NCBI RefSeq assembly: GCF_013307225.1
Contig: NZ_CP028942.1
Span: forward strand, 1,426,001 to 1,490,000
Reading direction: 5' to 3'
Origin: Polynucleobacter tropicus
GTDB taxonomy: Bacteria > Pseudomonadota > Gammaproteobacteria > Burkholderiales > Burkholderiaceae
DNA: 64,000 nucleotides
In this document: positions 44,730-58,100 of the stretch, one piece after another
Layout: the number at the start of each line of letters is the position of its first letter
Numbering within the stretch: the stretch's first letter is position 1
Made by a program: the position numbers and the translations under genes
Notes under the pieces: generated by a model
Databases searched by the model: none
What the model was told of the DNA's origin: nothing
Seen by the model: only the letters and a program-made list of their open reading frames with translations

Positions 44730-45290
44730 TTAAACCGTCATGATCTCTTTTTCTTTTTCAGAGATGATTTTGTCTATTTCAACAACAGCTTTATCGGTCA
44801 TCTTCTGGATTTCATCAGTGGCGCGACGCTCTTCATCTTCAGAAATTTCTTTATCTTTAGTCAGGCGCTTTAAATGCTCATTTGCATCACGGCGCAAATT
44901 ACGCACAGCGATTTTTGCATCTTCACCTTCGCTCTTCACGACTTTAGTAAGCTCACGACGGCGCTCTTCTGTTAATGCTGGCATTGGCACACGGATTACA
45001 GTTCCTTGTGAAGCTGGATTCAGACCCAAGTCGGAATCACGAATGGCTTTTTCTACAACAGCAACCATTGTCTTTTCAAAAGGCTGAACGTTGATCGTGC
45101 GGGCATCAGCCAAACCTAAACTCGCAACCTGACTCAATGGAGTGGGGTTACCGTAATACTCAACTTGGATATGTTCCAAAATTCCAGGATTGGCACGCCC
45201 TGAACGAATCTTTGCAAGACTGGTCTTCAAAGATTCAAGTGACTTTTGCATCTTTTGATCGGTATTGGTTTTAATTTCTACTGCAGACAT
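44730..45290 (-). CDS. frr: Ribosome recycling factor
   Basis: The 186-residue factor releases ribosomes from mRNA after termination, together with EF-G. The three-helix bundle and two-domain plan are clear: [20 protein letters not shown] near residue 22, the central beta domain with [17 protein letters not shown], and the arginine-rich helix [21 protein letters not shown] good AGGAGG-like GGAGGCCAG precedes the ATG. It follows pyrH by 11 bases, the typical order. Confidence 0.97.
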   Translation of the reverse strand: MSAVEIKTNTDQKMQKSLESLKTSLAKIRSGRANPGILEHIQVEYYGNPTPLSQVASLGLADARTINVQPFEKTMVAVVEKAIRDSDLGLNPASQGTVIRVPMPALTEERRRELTKVVKSEGEDAKIAVRNLRRDANEHLKRLTKDKEISEDEERRATDEIQKMTDKAVVEIDKIISEKEKEIMTV

Positions 45291-45301
45291 CTGGCCTCCT
45301 A

Positions 45302-46012
45302 TTAAACGTGCACCAAAGTACCTTCAGGCTCACCCTGTACTACGCGCATTAACGCGCCCGGCTTGAGTATCGAAAATACTTTGATTGGTAATTTTCTGTC
45401 ACGACACAATGCAAAAGCAGTGGCATCCATAACTTGTAAGTTTTTAATTAATGCTTCATCGAAGGTAATGGTTTTGTAGAGAGTTGCCGTAGGATCCTTC
45501 ACCGGATCAGCGCTGTAGATACCATCTACCTTGGTTGCCTTCAACATGACCTCTACGCCCATTTCAGCGCCGCGCAAGGCTGCTGCTGTATCAGTGGTAA
45601 AGAATGGGTTTCCAGTACCTGCGGCAAAAATAACAACCTTACCCTCGCTCATTGCCCGAATTGCGCGAGGACGAATATACGGCTCAACCACTTGATCCAT
45701 TCTTAGTGCAGATTGAACACGAGCCTCAACGCCCTTTTGACGCAATGCATCTTGCAAAGCAAGTGAGTTCATCATGGTTGCTAACATACCCATGTAATCA
45801 GCAGTTGCTCGATCCATGCCAGCTGCCCCACCCGCAACCCCGCGGAAAATATTTCCTCCGCCGATCACAATCGCAAGCTCAACCCCGCTATTTACTACTT
45901 GAGCAATTTCAGAAACCATGGCATCGATGGTGACCGGATTAATGCCGAAAGCATCATCCCCCATCAGGGCTTCACCAGATAATTTTAGGAGGACGCGTTT
46001 GTAGCCTGGCAT
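45302..46012 (-). CDS. pyrH: UMP kinase
   Basis: The 236-residue enzyme phosphorylates UMP to UDP; it belongs to the amino acid kinase family. [20 protein letters not shown] lies at the N terminus, [11 protein letters not shown] near residue 49, and [19 protein letters not shown] near residue 131. It is normally controlled by GTP and UTP. It is separated from tsf by a 177-base gap that holds the tsf terminator, so pyrH probably has its own promoter there; I could not identify -35 and -10 boxes with confidence. Confidence 0.96.
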   Translation of the reverse strand: MPGYKRVLLKLSGEALMGDDAFGINPVTIDAMVSEIAQVVNSGVELAIVIGGGNIFRGVAGGAAGMDRATADYMGMLATMMNSLALQDALRQKGVEARVQSALRMDQVVEPYIRPRAIRAMSEGKVVIFAAGTGNPFFTTDTAAALRGAEMGVEVMLKATKVDGIYSADPVKDPTATLYKTITFDEALIKNLQVMDATAFALCRDRKLPIKVFSILKPGALMRVVQGEPEGTLVHV

Positions 46013-46113
46013 ATATATTTTCCGTAATTTGCCAAGTAATTTTCATACTTAGCTTATTGATCTTTAAGCACTTTTGATACCTGCCCTGAATTATAAATGG
46101 CTTAGAGGTAGCC

Positions 46114-46149
46114 AAAGAAAAGGGCACAGAAACCAAGGTTTCTGTGCCC
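46114..46149 (-). terminator. Intrinsic terminator after tsf
   Basis: GGGCACAGAAACC and its exact complement at 46137-46149 form a 13-base perfect inverted repeat. On the minus strand the hairpin is followed at once by TTTTCTTT (46114-46121). It would end the rpsB-tsf transcript, about 40 bases after the tsf stop. The rest of the tsf-pyrH gap has no recognisable feature. Confidence 0.88.
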
Positions 46150-46189
46150 ATGAGGCTAGGCCGATCGGGACAAGCCCGAAAAGGGCTAA

Positions 46190-47074
46190 TTAAGCAGTCG
46201 CTTTAGAGGCGGCAGCTACTTGGGCAGCCACTTCAGCAGCAAAGTCGTCTTGACGCTTCTCAATGCCTTCACCCACAACAAACATCGTGAATCCCTTCAC
46301 GCTGGTATTGGCGGCTTTGAGCATTTGCTCAACAGTTTGCTTATCGTTTTTAACGAAAGTTTGGTTCAAGAGAGACACCTCTTTGAGGTACTTCTGAATA
46401 GAACCTTCAACCATCTTCTCAACGATCTCTGGTGGTTTGCCAGATTCAGCAGCCTTTTGAACAGCTACGCTACGCTCAATTGCGATGGACTCAGCTGGCA
46501 CATCTGCAGTAGACAAAGCAACCGGCTTCATGGCAGCAACGTGCATTGCCACATCTTTTGCAGCAACTTCATCGCCATCAAACTCAACCATTACACCAAT
46601 ACGAGTACCGTGGAGATAAGAAACTAACTTGTTGCCACCAGCAAAACGCTTGAAGCGACGCGGCATGATGTTCTCACCAATCTTACCGATCAAAGCGCTA
46701 CGTACTTCGTCAACAGTAGAGCCGTTCAAAGGCAGCGCCAATAAAGCGGCTACGTCAGCAGGATTCTTTTCCGCCACCAACTTCACGCAATCATTTGCGA
46801 AAGCTAAGAAATCATCATTCTTAGATACGAAATCGGTTTCGCAGTTCACTTCCAACAAAGCACCCGTTGTGCCATTGATTGAAGATGCAACGATACCTTC
46901 AGCAGTAACGCGAGAAGCTGCCTTACCTGCTTTGCTACCAAGCTTTACACGCAGAATTTCTTCTGCGCGGGCCATATCACCATCAGCCTCAGTCAATGCC
47001 TTTTTACACTCCATCATTGGAGCATCGGTTTTGGCGCGGAGTTCGCCAACCATTGCAGCGGTAATAGCGGCCAT
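46190..47074 (-). CDS. tsf: Translation elongation factor Ts
   Basis: The 294-residue protein is the guanine-nucleotide exchange factor for EF-Tu. [20 protein letters not shown] and [20 protein letters not shown] form the N-terminal domain; [19 protein letters not shown] near residue 75 holds the TDFV motif that contacts EF-Tu. The dimerisation core follows. The ATG shares its A with the rpsB stop (TAATG), so translation is coupled to S2. A strong terminator follows the gene. Confidence 0.97.
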   Translation of the reverse strand: MAAITAAMVGELRAKTDAPMMECKKALTEADGDMARAEEILRVKLGSKAGKAASRVTAEGIVASSINGTTGALLEVNCETDFVSKNDDFLAFANDCVKLVAEKNPADVAALLALPLNGSTVDEVRSALIGKIGENIMPRRFKRFAGGNKLVSYLHGTRIGVMVEFDGDEVAAKDVAMHVAAMKPVALSTADVPAESIAIERSVAVQKAAESGKPPEIVEKMVEGSIQKYLKEVSLLNQTFVKNDKQTVEQMLKAANTSVKGFTMFVVGEGIEKRQDDFAAEVAAQVAAASKATA

Positions 47075-47823
47075 TATTCAGCTTTCCCTTCTTCAACAAA
47101 CTCTTCTTCGCCTTCTTTAACTGCAGTCAATACTTCTTGAACTGCATTTGCACGGCCTTCCAAAATTGCATCAGCAATGCCACGCGCATAAAGAGTTACT
47201 GCCTTGCTTGAATCGTCGTTACCAGGAATAACGTAATCAACACCCTCTGGTGAGTGGTTAGTATCAACAACAGCGATTACTGGAATACCAAGTTTGTTAG
47301 CTTCTGTAATAGCAATCTTGTGATAACCAACGTCCACAACGAAAATCGCATCAGGAACGCCATTCAAATCTTTGATACCGCCAAGTGCTTTTTGCAATTT
47401 GTCGAGTTCGCGATCGTTTGTTAAAGCCTCTTTCTTAGAAAGCTTTTCCCAGTCGCCAGCTTCTTTAGCAACTTCCATGTCCTTCAAACGCTTGAGGGAA
47501 CCCTTAACAGTTTTGAAGTTAGTGAGTGTGCCACCCAACCAACGGCTATCGATATAAGGCATACCAGCGCGAGTTGCTTCTTCAGCAATGATTTCGCGTG
47601 ATTGACGTTTTGTACCTACAAATAAAATCGTGCCACGATTAGCAGCAACTTGTTTTGCAAATTTCAGGGCGTCCTGAAACATTGGCAATGTTTTTTCCAA
47701 GTTGATGATGTGGATTTTGTTGCGATGGCCGAAAATGAAAGGGGCCATCTTTGGGGACCAGAAACGTGTTTGGTGACCAAAATGGCAACCAGCTTCCAGC
47801 ATTTGACGCATTGTTACTGACAT
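47074..47823 (-). CDS. rpsB: 30S ribosomal protein S2
   Basis: The 249-residue protein is S2 of the small subunit. [61 protein letters not shown] and [20 protein letters not shown] are diagnostic. An acidic tail ([13 protein letters not shown]) follows. It is the first gene of the rpsB-tsf operon. In other bacteria S2 represses its own operon via the mRNA leader; a hairpin-forming leader of about 100 bases is present here. AGGAG precedes the ATG. Confidence 0.98.
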   Translation of the reverse strand: MSVTMRQMLEAGCHFGHQTRFWSPKMAPFIFGHRNKIHIINLEKTLPMFQDALKFAKQVAANRGTILFVGTKRQSREIIAEEATRAGMPYIDSRWLGGTLTNFKTVKGSLKRLKDMEVAKEAGDWEKLSKKEALTNDRELDKLQKALGGIKDLNGVPDAIFVVDVGYHKIAITEANKLGIPVIAVVDTNHSPEGVDYVIPGNDDSSKAVTLYARGIADAILEGRANAVQEVLTAVKEGEEEFVEEGKAE

Positions 47824-47925
47824 AACTTCTCCTAAGGGTTGGTTCTAAAGTTGAGTCCTAGCTGCGCTAAACAACGCCACCCTGGAAGGCTCAACTCGCG
47901 ATTTCAAGTCCAAAACAGACCTGAG
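47824..47925 (-). promoter_or_regulatory. Possible structured rpsB leader
   Basis: This leader contains GTTGAG...CTCAAC arms (47888-47895 with 47850-47858; one extra base on one side) and ends in AGGAG before the ATG. Autoregulatory leaders of rpsB are known in gammaproteobacteria. The match here is only by position and by the presence of a hairpin. The same GTTGAGCC word appears again at 47963-47970. Confidence 0.35.
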
Positions 47926-47931
47926 CAAAAA

Positions 47932-47937
47932 ATTATA
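47932..47937 (-). promoter_or_regulatory. Candidate -10 box of rpsB
   Basis: TATAAT on the minus strand, about 109 bases before the rpsB ATG. No good -35 box was found at 16-18 bases. The rest of the rpsB-map divergent gap, to 48091, contains a short CCCATC/GATGGG inverted repeat (47975-47993) and no identified map promoter. Confidence 0.4.
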
Positions 47938-48091
47938 GCTTAAATATCAATGATCTAGCTAGGTTGAGCCCACCCCCATCTAGAACTGATGGGAGCGTTT
48001 ACTGCCTCAAATGCCCTAAAAAAGTGAATCTTGCCTAATTTTTAAGCATTTTTGACCAGAAAAATCCTCTCAAGTCGTTGATAATCAAGGC

Positions 48092-48928
48092 ATGAATAGT
48101 GTATTTACCGCAGAAAATGACATCCAGGGGATGCGTGAAGCCGGCCGACTAGCCAGCGAAGTTCTCGATCATGTAGCCCCCCATGTAAAAGCGGGTGTCA
48201 CCACAGGCGAATTGGATCGGATTTGCCATGAATATATGCGTGATGTCCAAAAAACCATTCCTGCTCCATTGAACTATCAGCCGCCTGGCTACCCTCCTTT
48301 TCCGGCATCGATCTGCACCTCAGTAAATGATGTGATTTGTCACGGCATCCCCGGTGACAAAGTTTTAAAAAATGGTGATGTTGTTAATTTAGATATCACC
48401 GTGATTACTCCCGATGGTTACTTCGGAGATACGAGCCGTATGTTTATGGTCGGCGAAGTTTCAGTCATGGCAAAACGTCTCACACAAATTACTTTTGAAT
48501 GCATGTGGCTTGGCATCGCTCAAGTCAAACCAGGCGCATCACTAGGCGACATCGGTCACGTAATTCAGACGCATGCAGAAAAAGCAGGTTACTCAGTAGT
48601 ACGCGAATACTGCGGGCATGGTATTGGCAAAGTGTTTCATCAAGACCCACAAATTCTTCATTACGGCAAACCTGGCACTGGTGAAAAATTGCAAGCAGGC
48701 ATGACTTTCACCATTGAGCCAATGATCAACGCAGGTAAACGTGATATTCGCACTATGCCCGATCAATGGACTGTTAAAACAAAAGATCGTAGCTTGTCAG
48801 CGCAATGGGAGCACACGCTTCTAGTAACCAATACTGGTGTTGAAGTACTCACCTGGTCAGATGGAAGCAACCCTCCTCCTGATTGTGTAAAAGGTCTTTC
48901 ATTTAGACCATCCACTGCTAGCGCCTAA
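48092..48928 (+). CDS. map: Type I methionine aminopeptidase
   Basis: The 278-residue metalloprotease removes the N-terminal methionine from new proteins. DIQGMREAGRLASEVLDHV starts the fold. Metal ligands are in GDVVNLDITVITPDGYFGDT near residue 97 (two aspartates), in EYCGHGIGKVFHQDP near residue 172 (histidine), and in FTIEPMINAG near residue 206 and in AQWEHTLLVT near residue 237 (glutamates). It is divergent from rpsB and lies four bases before glnD. The pairing rpsB-map is conserved in many bacteria. Confidence 0.96.
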   Translation: MNSVFTAENDIQGMREAGRLASEVLDHVAPHVKAGVTTGELDRICHEYMRDVQKTIPAPLNYQPPGYPPFPASICTSVNDVICHGIPGDKVLKNGDVVNLDITVITPDGYFGDTSRMFMVGEVSVMAKRLTQITFECMWLGIAQVKPGASLGDIGHVIQTHAEKAGYSVVREYCGHGIGKVFHQDPQILHYGKPGTGEKLQAGMTFTIEPMINAGKRDIRTMPDQWTVKTKDRSLSAQWEHTLLVTNTGVEVLTWSDGSNPPPDCVKGLSFRPSTASA

Positions 48929-48932
48929 TCAT

Positions 48933-51530
48933 ATGAATTCGTCGGTAACGACAAACAAAATCACGGATGCAGCAAGCCTTCGATCTGCTCGTGAAGTTGC
49001 ATACACCGAATTCAAGAAAACTCAGGCTGTAGGTAAGCTTACTAAACAACTCAGCAAACTTACCGATCAACTACTCGCTCAACTATGGAGTGCTTGCGAT
49101 TTAAACAATGAAGCGACGCTAGTTGCTGTTGGTGGCTATGGCAGAGGCGCATTATTTCCATACTCAGATATAGATATTCTGATTTTGCTGCCGGCTGACG
49201 AAGAAAAGGCTAGAACGCTCTCAAAACAAGTTGAGCGATTTGTTGCTAGCTGCTGGGATACTGGCCTGGAAATTGGTTCTTCAGTAAGAACCGTTGCGGA
49301 ATGCATCTCTGAATCAGAGCAAGACATCACGGTTCGAACCTCTTTACTCGAGGCACGCTATCTCTGTGGGCAAAGATCTTTATTTAAAGAGTTTGCCAAA
49401 GCCTATGAAGGCGCAATGGATCCACGCTCATTTTTCCAAGCGAAATTAGCCGAACAAATCCAACGTCACTATAAATATCAAGACACACCTTATTCACTAG
49501 AGCCAAACTGCAAAGAGAGTCCTGGTGGTCTACGCGATCTGCAAGTGATCTCATGGGTTAGTAAAGCAGCCCTACTTGGGAACACCTTCAAAGATTTGCA
49601 TGAAGCTGGCTTGATCACCAATCGAGAGCTCACGGAACTCAATCGCAATCAACGACTATTGGAAACCTTGCGCGCCAATCTGCATCTCATAGCAGGACGT
49701 AGGCAAGATGTCATTGCATTTGATCTGCAATCCCCTCTCGCTCACGCCATGGGCATTGAAGAAGAGTCTTCGCGCCGCGCAAGCGAAGCCATTATGCGTC
49801 GCTATTACTGGGCTGCCAAAGCTGTAACCCAATTAAATGATGTACTACTGCAAAACATTGAAGCGCTTCTATTTCCGCAAGAATCAAAAACTACCCACCC
49901 TATCCCCGGCGAAGGAAATGAGTTCTTCATTGAGCGTCAAGGCGTTCTAGATATCACGGACCCACAACTCTTTCAAAAACATCCAGAACAAATTCTGCGA
50001 ACCTTCTTAGTGTTTGCGCAGACCTCCAGCGTAAAGAGTCTTTCTGCCAATATTTTTAGAGCACTCTATAACGCTCGCACAAAGATGGACAGCAAATGGC
50101 GAGCTAACCCCATCAATCGAGCCCTGTTTATTGAAATCCTGAAGCAACCCGAGGGTGTCAGTCGAGCTTTCCACCTCATGAATCGCAGCAGCGTGCTCGG
50201 AAGATACTTGCCTGCTTTCAGAAAGATTGTTGGTCAGATGCAGCATGACTTATTTCATGTATATACCGTTGATCAGCATATCTTGATGGTGCTACGTAAT
50301 GTGCGTCGTTTCATGGTGCTGGAGTACACCCATGAATTTCCATTTTGCAGTAGCTTAATTGCTCGTTTCGAGAAACCTTGGCTACTCGTCATTGCAGCGC
50401 TCTTTCACGATATTGCAAAAGGTCGCGGTGGTGATCATTCGCAACTTGGCAAAGCGGACATGCGCAAATTCGCAAAAGAGCATGGCCTAGACAAAAAAGA
50501 TACTGAGCTTTTAGTGTGGTTAGTTGCAGAGCACCTCAATATGAGTCAGGTTGCTCAAAAACAAGACATTACCGATCCCGATGTTGTGAAAGCATTTGCC
50601 AAGAAGATGGGTGATGAACGACACCTCACTGCTCTATATCTCTTGACCGTAGCCGATGTCCGTGGAACAAGCCCTAAAGTATGGAATGCTTGGAAAGGAA
50701 AACTACTTGAAGATCTGTATCGCGCCACCTTGAGAGTATTGGGTGGTGCAAAACCTGATGCTTCATCAGAGCTGGCGCTGCACCAAGAAGAATCCCGAGC
50801 CAAACTTCGGCTTTATGGAATTAGTGATGCCTCCTATGAGGATCTTTGGAAACAATTGGATGTTGCATTCTTTCTAAGACAAGATTCATCTGATATCGCG
50901 TGGCTAACACGCCACCTATATAACAAAGTCAATACAGATCAACCGATCGTCAGAGCAAGACTTTCTCCCGTTGGCGAAGGTTTGCAAGTAGCGATCTATG
51001 TAAAAGACCAAGAGGATCTATTTGCTCGGATTTGCGCTTACTTTGAAAGACATGGCTTTTCTATTTGGGATGCACGCATTCATACAACGCATCATGGCTA
51101 CGCCCTTGATAGCTTCCAAATCTCAGGAAGTAATCTTGTGGATGAAGGTGGTAGCTATCGAGATCTCATTCAGCTAGTTGAATTCGAGCTGACTGCTGCA
51201 CTCTCTAAAGCGGATCCTTTGCCAAACCCCAGCATGGGACGTCTATCTAGACAATCGCGCATCTTTCCAATTCAACCGCGCGTTCATATGATGCCAGATG
51301 ATCGTGGACGCTATTACACCCTTGCGCTATCTGCTAGCGACCGCACAGGCTTGCTTTACACAATTTCTAGAGTCTTAGCAAAGCACCAGGTTTCTATTCA
51401 CTCTGCCAGAATTAATACCCTTGGTGAGCGTGTTGAGGACGTATTGCTATTGGATGCTGCCAACCTCGGAAAAAATCCAAAGCTGCAGATTCAGTTAGAA
51501 ACAGAGTTGCTAGAGGCTTTAAGCACTTAA
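48933..51530 (+). CDS. glnD: [Protein-PII] uridylyltransferase GlnD
   Basis: The 865-residue nitrogen sensor adds UMP to PII proteins when glutamine is low and removes it when glutamine is high. It has a nucleotidyltransferase domain with GGYGRGALFPYSDIDILIL near residue 67 (the DxD motif), an HD hydrolase domain with LFHDIAKGRGGDHSQLG near residue 490, and two C-terminal ACT domains (about residues 690-865) that bind glutamine. It lies four bases after map and overlaps the end of the convergent NUDIX gene by 12 bases. Uridylylated PII controls NtrB-NtrC, relevant to the dyad at 25235. Confidence 0.97.
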   Translation: MNSSVTTNKITDAASLRSAREVAYTEFKKTQAVGKLTKQLSKLTDQLLAQLWSACDLNNEATLVAVGGYGRGALFPYSDIDILILLPADEEKARTLSKQVERFVASCWDTGLEIGSSVRTVAECISESEQDITVRTSLLEARYLCGQRSLFKEFAKAYEGAMDPRSFFQAKLAEQIQRHYKYQDTPYSLEPNCKESPGGLRDLQVISWVSKAALLGNTFKDLHEAGLITNRELTELNRNQRLLETLRANLHLIAGRRQDVIAFDLQSPLAHAMGIEEESSRRASEAIMRRYYWAAKAVTQLNDVLLQNIEALLFPQESKTTHPIPGEGNEFFIERQGVLDITDPQLFQKHPEQILRTFLVFAQTSSVKSLSANIFRALYNARTKMDSKWRANPINRALFIEILKQPEGVSRAFHLMNRSSVLGRYLPAFRKIVGQMQHDLFHVYTVDQHILMVLRNVRRFMVLEYTHEFPFCSSLIARFEKPWLLVIAALFHDIAKGRGGDHSQLGKADMRKFAKEHGLDKKDTELLVWLVAEHLNMSQVAQKQDITDPDVVKAFAKKMGDERHLTALYLLTVADVRGTSPKVWNAWKGKLLEDLYRATLRVLGGAKPDASSELALHQEESRAKLRLYGISDASYEDLWKQLDVAFFLRQDSSDIAWLTRHLYNKVNTDQPIVRARLSPVGEGLQVAIYVKDQEDLFARICAYFERHGFSIWDARIHTTHHGYALDSFQISGSNLVDEGGSYRDLIQLVEFELTAALSKADPLPNPSMGRLSRQSRIFPIQPRVHMMPDDRGRYYTLALSASDRTGLLYTISRVLAKHQVSIHSARINTLGERVEDVLLLDAANLGKNPKLQIQLETELLEALST

Positions 51531-52019
51531 ACGACTAATCGCCCTCTGAATACGTAGGCTCTCAATCTGATCGAAAGAGAACCAACCCAAAGTAATATTC
51601 TCCAGAGGCACTTCTTCACGCAGTACTTTTAATTGATAAAGGAGATCAATGTGCAGATGAGCGCCTTCATTTTTATTTGGATTGGCTGGGATCTCATGAA
51701 CATCAATATCAATCGGTTCGGGATTCTCAATGGCACTTATACAAACTAAGCCAGTCTCTTCGTAAACCTCACGAATTGCAGCCTCAATAGGCGACTCCCC
51801 TTCATCAATATGACCGCCTGGTTGAAACCACTTCTTAATATAGGGGTGAAGTATCAGCAACACTCTATCGCCCTGAATCACCAATCCACTGGCGGTAATA
51901 TGCCCTTCATTGGTCAATCGTGAACAAGGCGATGAAGAAGCGAGAATTACGCTTGCTTGCTCTGCATAATTAGATTGACGAACCAATGGGGTAATTTTTT
52001 CTAGAAGATTCATTCTCAT
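51519..52019 (-). CDS. NUDIX hydrolase
   Basis: The 166-residue protein has a perfect Nudix box: G-x5-E-x7-REVYEETGL, starting GHIDEGE near residue 72. It would hydrolyse a nucleoside diphosphate linked to another group; the substrate is not given by the sequence. An N-terminal extension of about 40 residues before the fold (ASGLVIQGDRVLLIL) is unusual and resembles a subgroup of unassigned Nudix proteins. Its 3' end overlaps glnD convergently by 12 bases. It lies 59 bases after ligA on the same strand. An ATG at 52013 is an alternative start. Confidence 0.88.
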   Translation of the reverse strand: MRMNLLEKITPLVRQSNYAEQASVILASSSPCSRLTNEGHITASGLVIQGDRVLLILHPYIKKWFQPGGHIDEGESPIEAAIREVYEETGLVCISAIENPEPIDIDVHEIPANPNKNEGAHLHIDLLYQLKVLREEVPLENITLGWFSFDQIESLRIQRAISRLSA

Positions 52020-52078
52020 GAGCTAAGCATAGATTGAATTTAACAATGCCACTACCTTAAAACAGCGTAAGAAAGTTC

Positions 52079-55179
<3,101 letters not shown>

Positions 55180-58100
55180 TTAAGCAGCCTCCACCATTGA
55201 AACGGCTGAAGAGATATCCACTGCAACAATGCGAGATACACCCTGCTCCTGCATCGTCACACCAATCAATTGATGGGCAATTTCCATGGTGATCTTGTTA
55301 TGCGAGATGAATACAAACTGGGTTTTTTCAGACATTTTGGCAACCATCTGCGCGTAACGCAAGGTGTTCGCATCATCCAGTGGCGCATCCACCTCATCGA
55401 GCAAGCAGAATGGGGCTGGGTTCAATAAGAACAATGAGAAAACCAAGGCAATCGCAGTCAAGGCCTTTTCACCACCAGAGAGCAAATGAATGCTGCTATT
55501 TTTCTTGCCTGGGGGCTGCGCCATAACCTGAACGCCAGAGTCCAAAATCTCTTCACCAGTCATAACTAATTCAGCGTGTCCACCACCGAATAATTCTGGA
55601 AAGAGTTTTCCAAAGTGTGTATTAACTTGATTAAAGGTACCCTGTAATAAATCGCGAGTCTCAGCATCGATCTTGGCAATCGCATCTGTCAAGGTTTGCA
55701 TTGCTTCATTCAAGTCAGCAGATTGAGCATCCAAGAACTGCTTACGCTCACGTGAGCTTGCGAGCTCATCCAGCGCAGCCATATTGACTGGGCCCAAAGA
55801 CTGAATTTCAGTATTGAGACGATTCACTTCGCTTTGTAGCGCGCCAATCTTCAGATCAGGACTAAAGTTTGCCTCTAATGCGCTGAGGTCGGCCTCTGCA
55901 TCTGCCAGCAATGTCGCAAACTGTTCATAGTTCAAACGAGCAGCTTGTTCACGCAACTGCAGATCTACGACCTTATCACGCATTGGTTGCAAACTACGTT
56001 CAATTTGCATACGGACTTCATCAACCTCGCGCAATTGGTGCAACAGAGCATCCTGCTCCGTACGCGCGTTTGCCAGAGCAGCTTCGCGAGCGCTACGAGC
56101 CAATAGCAGACCCTGTAACTTCTCTTGCGCCTCCTCATCATTCAGCGACTCAAGCTCTTGGGTAGCTAGATCATGCTTATCCTGAATCTCCATGATCTGA
56201 GTGCGCGCAGTACTTTGGTCACGCTGCAAATCAGCAATACGTTGTTGTAATGAGCGAGTAGCAAATGCTGCTTCTTGAGCGGCCATCTCGGCAACACGCA
56301 ATGACTCCCGCAATTGATCGCGTTCTTGCGTAGTGAGCTCCAATTTTTGCTGAGCTTGAGCCAACGCCTCTTGATGTCCTTGTCTAGAATCCTCTGATTG
56401 AGTTTGCTCTGTAGTTGCTTGCTCATGTGTCAAGCTCAACTGCTCCATTTGCTGACGTAGCTCACTCATCTCATTCTGAATTTGAGTAGCGCGTTGACTG
56501 TATTGCTCTTCAGCTTGAGTCAACTGCATTCTTTCCACTTCAAAGCCATGGGCCTCTTGCACAGATTGCTCAGCATTAATGCGCGCTTGCTCAGCAGCCT
56601 GATGAGCAGCCTGATAGTTCGCTACACACTGCTCAAGCTCACCCTGCAATTCACTTTGCATTAATTTTTGGGCGCGCAACTGCTTCTCAAGGCTTTCCAT
56701 TTCTTGAGCACGGGCCAACATACCAGCTTGCTCAGAGTCAGCTGCATAAAGCTGAACACCAACACGACTAACTAAATGGCCCTGCTGGGTAACAAATGCG
56801 CCGCCAGCTGGAAGCTTTTCACGACGATGTAAAGCATCTTCGAGGCTAGAAGCAATATAAATATTGTCTAACCACTCTTGCAATACCGAAGTCAATCTAG
56901 CAGCGCCAGCGCTTTGAACACGACTGAGTAAAGGCGTGAAATCCGCTGGAGCAGATGTATGCGCAGGACTAATTTCTTCTGTAAGCAAAATTGCCAAACG
57001 GCTTGGAGGCGCATCATTCGCCAATGCCAATGTTTCTTGAACACTTTTTGCGGTAACCGCAGCTAAACGCTCACGCAATACAGACTCAAGAGCAGCTTCC
57101 CAACCACTCTCCACTTTTAACTCTTGCCAGAGACGCTTACTTTCTTTAAGCCCCTTACTTTCTAGCCATGGACCAATCTTACCCTGCGCTTGAACGCTTG
57201 CTTGCAAAGCTGTTAACGCAGTTAACCTAGCTTCTGTTTGGGCCAGGTCCTGATTAGCAGTTTGTATTTTTTGCTGAGCGGCATTACGAGCTTCATCAGC
57301 CGCTGGAACACGTTGCTGGGTTTCACCAGCGCGTGCTCTTGCTTCTTCAACCTTACGTTGCGCCATCGCATGACGATCAATCGCCATTTGCAACGCTTCA
57401 GCATCAGGACGACGCATCCCATCGAGTTCGCTGGTTAAACGCGTCTCACGCCCTTTAAGCTCATCAGCCTGCGCAGACATCGAGCGAATGCGCTCACCTA
57501 AACTCGCGAGACGTTGCTCGATTGTTGCCAAAGCTTCGCGTGCATTATTCAAATCGCGGGAAGCACTTTGGTAAGCCTCATCGCGACCTGGCATCTGGTC
57601 TTGCAAACCGTTTAATTCTGTTAATAATATTTGCTCTTTTTCGCTCGCCAATGTGAGCTCATGTTCAGTTGTGCGTTGTGCCTGTGCGGCATCAGTCTCT
57701 TGAACAGTCCAACGCTGTAACTGCGCTTGTAGATCTTGAGTTTGTTGCTGCAAGCGTTGGCGCGCTTCTTGAACGTAATGTATTTGTGACTCAACCTGAC
57801 TTACATCAGCATTGGTTTGATACAACTCGCCTTGCGCTTCGGACACCTTGTCTTGCAATGCATATTGTTGAGTGCGCATTGTCTCAAGTTCAGCCTCGGA
57901 GTGGCGTAGTTTGGCGGTTTGCTCTTCTAGGTTGACCTGAGTATCGCGAATGCCGTTGGCATGGCGCTCTTGCTCTTTACCAGCCTCAGTCTGGCGGACA
58001 AACCACAAGAGCTGTTGCTGTGATTTCATTTGCGCAGAAAGCTCAGCGTGACGCTCTGCGACCGTTGCTTGCTTTTCTAGACGAGTCAGTTGTTGATCGA

